This document shows, in pieces, positions 17,084 to 24,682 of a stretch of DNA of 64,000 nt. The stretch is from assembly GCA_964392455.1 (NCBI GenBank), contig CAYMPG010000005.1:1-64000 (forward strand). The letters are read 5' to 3'. The notes below the pieces were generated by a model, which was not told the origin of the DNA, searched no databases, and was given only the letters and a program-made list of their open reading frames with translations. Position 1 is the first letter of the stretch. Every line of letters starts with the position of its first letter. The stretch comes from SFEL01 sp964392455 (GTDB lineage: Bacteria > Bacillota > Clostridia > Christensenellales > CAG-138). Position numbers and translations under genes: made by a program.

Positions 17084-17093
17084 GCCTCCCCAT

Positions 17094-17119
17094 ACAAAAA
17101 GCCCGGCAACGGGCCGGGC
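17094..17119 (-). terminator. Terminator after dctP
   Basis: On the minus strand GCCCGGC/GCCGGGC pairs around CCGTT and is followed by TTTTTGT. It ends the aroE-TRAP transport transcript. Confidence 0.9.
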
Positions 17120-17136
17120 CATTTGATAAAGGCTGT

Positions 17137-18228
17137 TCAGCTTTCCTCACTGAGGGTATCTGTAAGGAGCCCTGCAAGGCCGCCGGTCTCCCGGTCTATA
17201 TCCTGATAGATGGCCTGCACCTTGGGAATGGCGAGTATTTCCTCATAAAATGCAGCATCGTATTCTATGAGGGTCATACCCCCCGCTACAAGCTCCGCCT
17301 TGCTTTGCTCATCCATGCTGCTGAGCATGGGGTTCATCTGGGCCAGCGCATCCTCCACCGCCTGCTCAAGGGCCTCACGGTAGGCCGGGGCAAGGGCATT
17401 GTAGCGCTCCTCATTTATAAGTATCTGGTTTACATACAGTATGTGGTTTGTACAGGCGAGATACTTCTGCACCTCCTGAAGGTTTGCCCCGGCACAGGTA
17501 TCCGCCGCATTTTCCTGGGCATCTATGGTGCCGTTTTGCAGGGCTATGTATACCTCTGCCCAGGCAAGGGGTATAGGCTCTGCACCTATTGCAGACCAGA
17601 ATGCCATATGGTTGGGGTTTTCCATGGTGCGTATTTGCAGAGCGGCAAAGTCCTCAGGCCTTGATATATCCACGTTTGCCGTGGTCAGCCGGTATGTGCC
17701 GTTTTGCATAAAGCCAAAAAGGTGAAAGCCTGCCCTTTCGTAGGCTTCCCGTATGGCGGCGCTGAATTGGTTATCCCCGTTAAGGGCCCTGTCTATAGCT
17801 GCCCCGTCATAGCCTGCAAAGGCCATGGGCAAATCAAATACCGCCATTTCCGGTATAAAGCTCACCATGGGCGCAGTCTGGCAGACCACAATGTCTATAT
17901 CCCCATCCTGTGCCTGGCGAAGAAGGTCTGTATCGCCGCCAAGGTCGCCATTAGGATGATAGTCAATGGTGAGCTTGCCGCCGGTAAGCTCAGCTACATT
18001 TTCCGCCACCAGTTCCCCAAGGAGCTGACCTGCGGCGCCTCTCCCCGTGGAATCCGCACCTATCAGCTCAACCGGCTCCAGCCCTGCATATGGGCCGGAG
18101 CCCATATCTGCCGTCATGGTATCACCGGCAGTGCATCCTGCAAGGCACAGCGCAAGCACGGCGGCTATTGTGGTAAAGATATGCTTTTTGATGGTATCTC
18201 TCCTGTCTGTAAAATATTCTGTATCCAT
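17137..18228 (-). CDS. TRAP transporter solute-binding lipoprotein DctP
   Basis: DctP-type proteins capture organic acids outside the membrane for the TRAP permease. The lipobox LALCLAGC follows a short Lys-His and hydrophobic signal segment. The family body includes NGDLGGDTDLLRQAQDG and the arginine motif ALQIRTMENPNH that binds carboxylates. The only ATG gives a 12-residue acidic extension before the natural signal peptide and has no SD. AGGAGAG sits instead seven bases before an ATC codon at 18190-18192, where IKKHIFTTIA would start. Translation may use AUC, or the ATG has been mutated. It is the last gene of the dctQ-dctM-dctP set, 14 bases after dctM. Confidence 0.9.
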   Translation of the reverse strand: MDTEYFTDRRDTIKKHIFTTIAAVLALCLAGCTAGDTMTADMGSGPYAGLEPVELIGADSTGRGAAGQLLGELVAENVAELTGGKLTIDYHPNGDLGGDTDLLRQAQDGDIDIVVCQTAPMVSFIPEMAVFDLPMAFAGYDGAAIDRALNGDNQFSAAIREAYERAGFHLFGFMQNGTYRLTTANVDISRPEDFAALQIRTMENPNHMAFWSAIGAEPIPLAWAEVYIALQNGTIDAQENAADTCAGANLQEVQKYLACTNHILYVNQILINEERYNALAPAYREALEQAVEDALAQMNPMLSSMDEQSKAELVAGGMTLIEYDAAFYEEILAIPKVQAIYQDIDRETGGLAGLLTDTLSEES

Positions 18229-18241
18229 ATTCCATTACGGG

Positions 18242-19528
18242 CTATATCAGCGCAAGGCTCAGCCACGGCACATATGTGATGAGCAGCAGCGCAGCTATAA
18301 AGGTCAATATAAATGGCAGCGCCTTTTTTGCCACCCCCATGGGCGGCTCCCCGGAAAGATTGCCCGCCACAAAAAGATCCAGCCCAAAGGGCGGCGTAGC
18401 AAGGCCGATGGAGAGGCAACACACCAGTATTACCCCAAGATGCACCTCATGCACCCCAAGCTGCTCCGCTGCGGGCAGCAGCACCGGTGCAAGTATCACT
18501 ATTGCAGGCCCGGTATCCATCACCATGCCCAGCAGCAAAAACAGTATCACCAGCGCCGTAAGCACGCCTGCAGGGCTGTGAAAGCTGCCAAGCAGCAGCT
18601 TTTCTATTGCCGAGGTGGCCTTTGTAAGGGAGAGGGCTCTGCCGAAGGCAGTGGCAAAGGCCAGCACGAAGGCAAGGCCGCCATAGGTTTTTACAGCCTC
18701 AGCCAGCAGCGCCGGCAGCCCCTTCACGGGGATAGACCTGTATATGAATACCGATACTATTACCGCATACACCACCGACACAACGGCGGCCTCCGTGGGG
18801 GTAACAAAGCCGCTGTATATGCCGCCCAGCACTATCACCGGGCAGAGCAGCGCCCAGAAGCTCTCCTTAAACAGCACCCAGAGGCCCCTGCTTCTGAGCT
18901 GCTGCATTTTTTCATCTATCACCTGGCGATTTTCGCCCTTTTTGCGGCAGTATATGACGACATATGCCATCATCATCAGCCCTATGAGCAGCCCGGGCAG
19001 CACTCCTCCAAGAAACAGCTCCCCTACGGATACGCCTGTAGCCAGCGCATACAGCACGAAGGGTATTGATGGGGGTATTATCACCCCAAGCCCTCCTGCC
19101 ACCGAAACCAGCCCTGCGCTCCAGCGCCTGTCATACCCCAGCTCCACAAGGAAGGGGATGCACATTGAGCCCACCGCTGCGGTGGTAGCCGGGCCTGAGC
19201 CGGATATTGCCCCATAAAAAAGGCAGGTAAGTATGCAGGCGCAGGGCAATCCGCCGGGCAGCCTGCCTACAAAGTACGCAAAGAAATTAAACAGCCGCCT
19301 GGATATGCCCCCCTCGGCCATCAGCACGCCGCCCAGTATAAACAGCGGCACAGCCAGTATGGGGGTGGAATTTGCACCTGAAAATGTGTTATTCAACAGC
19401 TGGGCTATTGAGCCCCCCTTATCCAATAGCAGTATTGGTGCCGCCGTTCCCAGCACCATGCTCACCCCTATGGGCACCGTGGCGATAACGCACAGCAGGA
19501 ATACCAGCAATATCAGCAGCGCCGCCAT
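18242..19528 (-). CDS. TRAP transporter large permease subunit DctM
   Basis: DctM is the 12-helix sodium-coupled permease core. The 428 residues are highly hydrophobic with the family features MVLGTAAPILLL near the start, the GLGVIIPPSIPFVLYA motif, and a C-terminal ATPPFGLDLFVA segment. The ATG overlaps the dctQ stop (TGATG), so the two are translationally coupled, and GGGAGGGA acts as SD. It pairs with dctQ before it and dctP after it. The substrate is probably a carboxylate. The adjoining shikimate dehydrogenase-like gene points to shikimate or quinate, as inference only. Confidence 0.96.
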   Translation of the reverse strand: MAALLILLVFLLCVIATVPIGVSMVLGTAAPILLLDKGGSIAQLLNNTFSGANSTPILAVPLFILGGVLMAEGGISRRLFNFFAYFVGRLPGGLPCACILTCLFYGAISGSGPATTAAVGSMCIPFLVELGYDRRWSAGLVSVAGGLGVIIPPSIPFVLYALATGVSVGELFLGGVLPGLLIGLMMMAYVVIYCRKKGENRQVIDEKMQQLRSRGLWVLFKESFWALLCPVIVLGGIYSGFVTPTEAAVVSVVYAVIVSVFIYRSIPVKGLPALLAEAVKTYGGLAFVLAFATAFGRALSLTKATSAIEKLLLGSFHSPAGVLTALVILFLLLGMVMDTGPAIVILAPVLLPAAEQLGVHEVHLGVILVCCLSIGLATPPFGLDLFVAGNLSGEPPMGVAKKALPFILTFIAALLLITYVPWLSLALI

Positions 19529-20037
19529 CACTCGTCCCTCCCATTCTCCCTTTGAGGGGCATCGGCCAGCTCCCTTACATGGAGTACAAGGCGCTGTATC
19601 CCTCTGAATACCCCCAGGCCGAAGCCCAGTATCATGAAGAAATACATCACCCACATGGGCCACTGCATGGCAGGGGAGGTCTCGCCGCTCAGGTATCTGT
19701 CCCTTACCAGAGGCACCGCATAATACAGCAGCAGCCCCATGGCAGCTATCACGGCGCCATCCACGGCTATCTCCAGCACGCCCCGCATTTTTTTCGGCAT
19801 AATATCCCCCAGCACCGTTACCCGAAGCATCCTGTCATGGCGTATGGTGTAGGGCAGGGAAAGAAATACACTCCATATCCAGGCAAAGCGGCAGAATTCC
19901 TCCGCCCAGGTAAGGGAGGATATCCACGGAAGCCTGCGAAGTATCACCTGAATGAACATCACCACAGTGATGGCCACCAGGCAAAATATCATCAGGTATT
20001 CTTCAAGATGCTTATCCAGCCACTTTATCGCCTTCAT
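19528..20037 (-). CDS. TRAP transporter small permease subunit DctQ
   Basis: DctQ is the four-helix small subunit that supports DctM. The 169-residue protein has about four hydrophobic segments, with the typical QVILRRLPW and WAEEFCRFAWIWSVFL signatures in the first half. The start at 20037 is chosen for the SD TAAGGATA immediately upstream. Longer in-frame starts lack one. The stop overlaps the dctM ATG. The order Q-M-P is less common than P-Q-M, with the binding protein last. aroE lies 95 bases upstream in the same direction. Confidence 0.93.
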   Translation of the reverse strand: MKAIKWLDKHLEEYLMIFCLVAITVVMFIQVILRRLPWISSLTWAEEFCRFAWIWSVFLSLPYTIRHDRMLRVTVLGDIMPKKMRGVLEIAVDGAVIAAMGLLLYYAVPLVRDRYLSGETSPAMQWPMWVMYFFMILGFGLGVFRGIQRLVLHVRELADAPQRENGRDE

Positions 20038-20132
20038 TATCCTTACCCACATTGCGCCGCAAGGTGGCGGCACAGTATCCTCATGCTCAGGCTTTCTCTC
20101 TTGTTTACAGGGGATAATTATATACCTGCCCC

Positions 20133-20996
20133 TTATCTTCCCGCAAGCACATCCTCAAGCACTGCCTTCATTACCTCCACGGGGGCATCCTCGCCCGTCC
20201 ACAGCTTTATCTGGGCTATGCCCTGATGAAGCAGCATCCCCATGCCGTTTACGGTTACGCAGCCACGCTCTCTCCCCTGCCTTAAAAAGCAGGTCTCAGC
20301 AGGATTATAGGTGGCATCGTAGCAGATGTGCCCGGGGCGTATAATGTCCGCAGGGAATGGGGACATATCCTTTGTAGCCTCCATGCCCACCCCTGTTGCA
20401 TTGATGAGCATATGGGCAGCATGGGCCTTTTTCATGGCATCGGCTCCCCCATACGGCACAAATTCCGCCCTGCCGGGGAAGCTCCTGTTTATGCTGTCAG
20501 TAAGCTCCTGTGCCCGCTGGTCAATTATATCGTATATGTATATCCTCTTTGCTCCCCCATGGGCCAGCGAGCAGCATATGGCCCTGCCTGCCCCGCCTGC
20601 CCCTGCACAGAAAAACGTGGCATTGGGCAAATCTATTTCCGTTTCCTCCCCAATGGAAGCCATAAAGCCCATACCGTCGGTATTGTAGCCTATAAGCCTG
20701 CCGTTTTTTATTACAACGGTATTGCAGGCCCCCATGACGGCGCATAGTGAATCCAGCTCATCAAGGTATTGCAGCACCGCCACCTTGTTTGGCTTGGTAA
20801 CGGCAAAGCCTGCAAAGGGCATATTGCGTATACCCTCTATGATGGGCTCAAGCTGGGCTTCCTCAGCCTCGGTATAAAAATAAAGCATATTTTTGCCCAT
20901 AGCCCTGTAAGCCCCATTCTGCATCCTTGCGGAAAAGGATTGATGGAGGGGCTTACCGATGAGGGTTATGAACCTTGTATCGATATCAACTGTCAC
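20133..20996 (-). CDS. Shikimate/quinate dehydrogenase-like protein (AroE family)
   Basis: AroE-family enzymes reduce 3-dehydroshikimate or oxidise shikimate/quinate using NAD(P). The catalytic lysine sits in AVTKPNK, the Asp in GYNTDGMGF, and the dinucleotide loop is AGAGGAGRAI, in a 287-residue protein. The substrate-binding start HQSFSARMQN differs from the usual SLSP type. No other aromatic-pathway gene is here. Being upstream of a TRAP transporter suggests use of imported shikimate, quinate or a related acid rather than biosynthesis. The start codon is GTG with GAGGA eight bases before it. Substrate is not certain. Confidence 0.88.
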   Translation of the reverse strand: MTVDIDTRFITLIGKPLHQSFSARMQNGAYRAMGKNMLYFYTEAEEAQLEPIIEGIRNMPFAGFAVTKPNKVAVLQYLDELDSLCAVMGACNTVVIKNGRLIGYNTDGMGFMASIGEETEIDLPNATFFCAGAGGAGRAICCSLAHGGAKRIYIYDIIDQRAQELTDSINRSFPGRAEFVPYGGADAMKKAHAAHMLINATGVGMEATKDMSPFPADIIRPGHICYDATYNPAETCFLRQGRERGCVTVNGMGMLLHQGIAQIKLWTGEDAPVEVMKAVLEDVLAGR

Positions 20997-21041
20997 AGCC
21001 TGTCCTCACAGCTCCATAATGCCGGGCCAATGCGCCACAGC

Positions 21042-21089
21042 GCCCGCCGGTATATTGATTATACCGCAAACCACAGCCCGGCGGTATAT
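21042..21089 (-). promoter_or_regulatory. Repeat-flanked promoter region of the aroE-TRAP operon
   Basis: A TATAAT -10 box (21058-21063, minus strand) lies between two near-identical 14-base direct repeats, GCCCGCCGGTATAT (21042-21055) and GCCCGGCGGTATAT (21076-21089), differing at one base. GGTATA-N5-TATACC (21049-21065) forms an inverted repeat over the -10 box. This looks like an operator. No good -35 box is seen, which would fit an activator-dependent promoter. Confidence 0.5.
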
Positions 21090-21098
21090 GCACAGGGG

Positions 21099-21980
21099 TC
21101 ATTTCTTAAGAATATGCTGCCGCTCATTCCAGAGGCAGTTTATTATCACAGTAAGAGCTATAAGCCCTGCCCCAAGGAAAAAGCCCGGGCGCAGCTCCTC
21201 CCTTAAAAAGAGCCTCCCCAATATCACGGAGAATACCGGCTGCAATGGATAAAACATTGAGCATACCCCCGCATTCAGCACCGAAAGGCTCCTGCTCCAT
21301 AAATACTGGGCTACGCCGGTAGTAAATACCCCCATGTACAGCACTGCGGCAGCCGCCCCCAGTTCAAACCGTATGCCGCTATGTATAATATCCACAGCCG
21401 CCACAGGTATATTTACCAGCAGACTCATGCCCATAGCATAGGCAGTAAGCAGCTCCGGCGGATATTTAACCGACATTTTTTTGATATATATGGTGGCGAT
21501 GCTCCAGGTGACTATGCCGCCTATCATGGATAATGCCCCGGCAATGCTGGTATGGCCGCTTCCTCCCATAACTATCACCGTGCCTATAAGGGCAAGCCCT
21601 ATGCACATTATCCCCACAGGGTGCAGCCTTTCCTTCAGCATGACGGCAGCCGCCAGCGATATGCCCACCGGCATAAGGGAATTCAGCACCGAGGATACGG
21701 CGGGCCCCGCCAGCTTTATGCCTATGGTATTAAGGGTTATGGTGCCATAGTAGCCCAGTACGGCTATTATGGCAAAATACTTTATATCCTCCCGGGCTAT
21801 CCTGGGCTTGTCCATTTTGCGGATCAGGATAAAAAGAAACGCCGTGCCTGCAATATACCTTCCGCAGGCCACCACCGCCGGCGAAAAAACATCCGTAGCA
21901 TAGCTGCTGGCCACATATATGCTGCCCCACAGCAGAAAAGTAAGCAGCAGCGAAATATACGCCCCGGCCTTTTTGCTCAT
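21099..21980 (-). CDS. EamA/DMT superfamily transporter
   Basis: The 293-residue protein has ten predicted membrane helices in two EamA repeats. Each begins with a glycine/tryptophan-rich helix (LLTFLLWGSIYVAS, and later MIGGIVTWSIATIYIKK). DMT transporters of this type export amino acids, nucleobases or other metabolites, and the substrate is not predictable. I start at 21980. AAGGGGG lies just upstream of two consecutive ATG codons and either could be used. It may share a transcript with the upstream mu-crystallin family gene, though a hairpin lies between. Confidence 0.9.
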   Translation of the reverse strand: MSKKAGAYISLLLTFLLWGSIYVASSYATDVFSPAVVACGRYIAGTAFLFILIRKMDKPRIAREDIKYFAIIAVLGYYGTITLNTIGIKLAGPAVSSVLNSLMPVGISLAAAVMLKERLHPVGIMCIGLALIGTVIVMGGSGHTSIAGALSMIGGIVTWSIATIYIKKMSVKYPPELLTAYAMGMSLLVNIPVAAVDIIHSGIRFELGAAAAVLYMGVFTTGVAQYLWSRSLSVLNAGVCSMFYPLQPVFSVILGRLFLREELRPGFFLGAGLIALTVIINCLWNERQHILKK

Positions 21981-22002
21981 CATAGCCCCCTTACAAAACA
22001 TT

Positions 22003-22026
22003 CCCCGTGATAAATATATCACGGGG
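22003..22026 (-). terminator. Hairpin between the mu-crystallin family gene and the EamA gene
   Basis: CCCCGTGAT/ATCACGGGG forms a perfect nine-base-pair stem. A T-run follows on the plus strand (CCTTTTTTC). On the minus strand only AATGTTTTG follows, so termination between the two genes is probably partial. Confidence 0.5.
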
Positions 22027-22071
22027 AGGTCCTTTTTTCTTTAATATTGCAGAACTATCCGTGCTACTGTG

Positions 22072-23073
22072 CTACAGCTCTATCACGCTGCCCACGTTCA
22101 TTTCCTCAGCCCGCTCATATATGCGCTGGGCCGTAACTATATCCAGCACCGCCGTACCCACCGATTCAAACAGCGTCATTTCCTCGGCCCCCTCGCGGCA
22201 GGGTACCTTGCCATTTATGGCCTGCCCCAGCTCGCCGGTAATATCAGACTCAGCAAATGTTCCCTTTGCCATGGGCTGGATAAAGTCGCCGGATTCGCTT
22301 ATGGCGCCCTCGTTGGTATCGGTATACACCTTATCTGCATGTGTGACTATATATTCATCTATCTCTGCCATATCCGGGGTGTAGGAGCCCATGGCGTTAA
22401 TATGTACGCCAGCCTTTACAAGTCTGCCGTCAAATACTGCATTGTTTGCGGTAGTCACGGCGGTGATTATATCCGCATCCTTTATGGCTTCTTCGGCGCT
22501 GTGTGCAGCGGCTATCTCCACGCTAAACTTTGCGGCGTACTTTTCCGTCATGGCCCTTGCAAAGGCATCCGCCCGGTCAAAATTGCGGCTGTATACATAA
22601 ACCCTTTCAAGCTCCGGCCGCACGGTGAGCACCGCCTCAAGCTGGCTTTCTGCCTGGCCGCCTGTGCCTATCATGGCAAATACCCTGCTGTTTTCTCTGG
22701 CAAGCAGCTTTGTAGCAGCGCCTGCCACAGCGCCTGTACGCACGCGGGTAAGGTATGTACCATCAAGCAGGGCGCACACCTGGCCTGTAGCGCTGTTCAG
22801 CAGCACCATGGTAGCCGGCACCACGGGCAGCCCCTTTGCCGCATTTCCAGAGTATACGGATACTATTTTTACACCCAAAGCCTGGGCGGGCGCAGCGTAG
22901 CCATACATATACAGGCTGTTGCCGCCATGCTCGGCCACGTTTATATTGGCCCTGAGGGGAATATCCGTATCCCCTGCCGAATACATGGCAAGGGCGTCCC
23001 CAGCAGCCTTTACGGCCTCCTCCATGGAAAATACCTTCTGAATATCCTGCTGATTCAATACTCGTATCTTCAT
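22072..23073 (-). CDS. Ornithine cyclodeaminase/mu-crystallin family NAD(P)-dependent enzyme
   Basis: This family includes ornithine cyclodeaminase, archaeal alanine dehydrogenase and ketimine reductases. The 333-residue product shows the substrate arginine region TYLTRVRTGAVAG, the dinucleotide loop MIGTGGQAESQL and the conserved INAMGSYTPDMAEID stretch. In true ornithine cyclodeaminases an aspartate follows the GS or GA of that stretch. Here it is Tyr, so an imine or ketimine reductase role is more likely (inference). The start at 23073 is preceded by GGAGG with an 11-base spacing. It has its own promoter. Confidence 0.88.
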   Translation of the reverse strand: MKIRVLNQQDIQKVFSMEEAVKAAGDALAMYSAGDTDIPLRANINVAEHGGNSLYMYGYAAPAQALGVKIVSVYSGNAAKGLPVVPATMVLLNSATGQVCALLDGTYLTRVRTGAVAGAATKLLARENSRVFAMIGTGGQAESQLEAVLTVRPELERVYVYSRNFDRADAFARAMTEKYAAKFSVEIAAAHSAEEAIKDADIITAVTTANNAVFDGRLVKAGVHINAMGSYTPDMAEIDEYIVTHADKVYTDTNEGAISESGDFIQPMAKGTFAESDITGELGQAINGKVPCREGAEEMTLFESVGTAVLDIVTAQRIYERAEEMNVGSVIEL

Positions 23074-23134
23074 CGTCGGGATGACCTCCATTTTTTATTT
23101 GCCCCAAAACAGGCCTTTTGTTATTCCTGCTACT

Positions 23135-23163
23135 ATTTTACAAATATACAGCTTCTTTAGCAA
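23135..23163 (-). promoter_or_regulatory. Promoter of the mu-crystallin family gene
   Basis: On the minus strand TTGCTA and TAAAAT are 17 bases apart, about 62 bases before the chosen start. The -35 box is the same as that of arcC. Confidence 0.7.
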
Positions 23164-23169
23164 GGCATT

Positions 23170-24558
23170 TTATATGCTGTCTCCGCCCTGCCTGTCAAGA
23201 ATATACTTGCGGGTGCGCCATTTGCCGCTTATATAGTACACCCCGCCTATCACAAAGGGCACAAAGCCAGACAGCGCATCCCCATACCAGAAGCCGGTTA
23301 TGCCCATATTGCATACCAGGCCAAGGAACATGGCAAACAGTATTCTCATTACAATACCGTCAAGCACAGCTATGGAAATATTCAGCTTGTAGTTGCCGCT
23401 GCCGTTTATCAGCGATACCATGGGCCCCCTCAGCATTGCCCCGGCGTAGGTAAGTATTGCCGCAGGAAGGTACATATCCACCATGTCAAGCACAGCAGCC
23501 TCTGTGGTAAAGAGGCTGAATACCGCCCTGGGCCACAGCAGGGTAACCGCGGAAAGCCCTGCTGATACTATGCCATCCATCACCATGGAGGTGCCTATTA
23601 CCCTTGGCACACGCTCATACTTTTCGGCGCCTATATTCTGGGCTATCATGGAGCCGCCCGCCGTAGAGAATGCCTGGGCTATTATATTTGCCACAGTGGC
23701 CAGCTTATGGCCTATGCCGGTAAGTGCCGAGGCCAGCACACCATAGGTATTTATCCAGGAGCTTATAAACAGCTTTGAGAAGGTTATGGAGGCCGATTGC
23801 AGCATCATGGGTATCCCAAGCTTAATAAGCGGCCCAAAGGCATCCGGAAATATTTTGAAGCTGGACAGCCTGAAATCAAAGCCAAACTGCTCCCTGTGGA
23901 TATAGAGATACACCAGCGCACATATAAAGCTGACCGCCTGGGATATGACCGTTGCCAGGGCTGCGCCGAATGCCGCCATGCCAAACCCTGCAACAAACAA
24001 TAAATCCAGCACAAGGTTGAGTACCGCCGCTATTGCGATTATCACAAATGGCCGCAGTGAATCGCCCATACCCCTCAGCACTGCGCTCACAAGATTGTAG
24101 CCATATATGAAAACAAGGCCATAAATACAGGTGGCAAGGTAATCAAGGCCATAGCCGTATGCCTCAATAGGCATATTTATCCAGATAAGTATGTTTTCCC
24201 TGAGCAGGGTGCATACCACCGTCATTCCAAGGGCGCACAGCAGCAAAAATGTAAACAGCGTCCCAATCATTTTGCTCACCATATCCCGCCTGCCTGCGCC
24301 TATATACTGGGCTATGGTCACCTGACCGGCGTTTGATATGCCGGTTGCAATAAAGGTGAGCATCATCATGACCTCGCCGCCCACGGATACTGCACTCAGG
24401 CCTGCGCTGCCCACATACTGCCCCACCACAATCATATCCACCATATTGTAGACCGTTTGCAGCAGGCCAGATAATACCAGCGGCGCAGCAAAGCTCAAAA
24501 GCTGCCTCGATACGCTGCCGGTAGTAAAATCCTGTATCATGGTATTGTTCTTTTCCAT
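23170..24558 (-). CDS. MATE family efflux transporter
   Basis: MATE pumps export drugs or metabolites in exchange for sodium or protons. The 462-residue protein has about 12 helices in two halves. The family pattern QTVYNMVDMIVVGQYVG is near residue 35, and its counterpart, with conserved AFSTAGGSMIAQNIGA, is in the second half. The SD is AGAGGGAA. It stands alone, with a strong bidirectional hairpin upstream and the mu-crystallin family promoter directly after its stop. Substrate is unknown. Confidence 0.95.
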   Translation of the reverse strand: MEKNNTMIQDFTTGSVSRQLLSFAAPLVLSGLLQTVYNMVDMIVVGQYVGSAGLSAVSVGGEVMMMLTFIATGISNAGQVTIAQYIGAGRRDMVSKMIGTLFTFLLLCALGMTVVCTLLRENILIWINMPIEAYGYGLDYLATCIYGLVFIYGYNLVSAVLRGMGDSLRPFVIIAIAAVLNLVLDLLFVAGFGMAAFGAALATVISQAVSFICALVYLYIHREQFGFDFRLSSFKIFPDAFGPLIKLGIPMMLQSASITFSKLFISSWINTYGVLASALTGIGHKLATVANIIAQAFSTAGGSMIAQNIGAEKYERVPRVIGTSMVMDGIVSAGLSAVTLLWPRAVFSLFTTEAAVLDMVDMYLPAAILTYAGAMLRGPMVSLINGSGNYKLNISIAVLDGIVMRILFAMFLGLVCNMGITGFWYGDALSGFVPFVIGGVYYISGKWRTRKYILDRQGGDSI

Positions 24559-24642
24559 ATGCCGTTTCCCTCTGCCAATGCATTTTCTCTATAATTATCC
24601 ATATTCAATTTTACCTATTTAGCCATATTTTTCAACCCGAAT

Positions 24643-24675
24643 AAAAAAGTCCCCCATAATGAAGGGACTTTTTAT
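24643..24675. terminator. Bidirectional terminator after the DHHW gene
   Basis: AAAAAGTCCC and GGGACTTTTT pair around a ten-base loop, with T-runs on both strands. It ends the MBOAT-DHHW transcript on the minus strand. Confidence 0.9.
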
Positions 24676-24682
24676 TTTGGAA

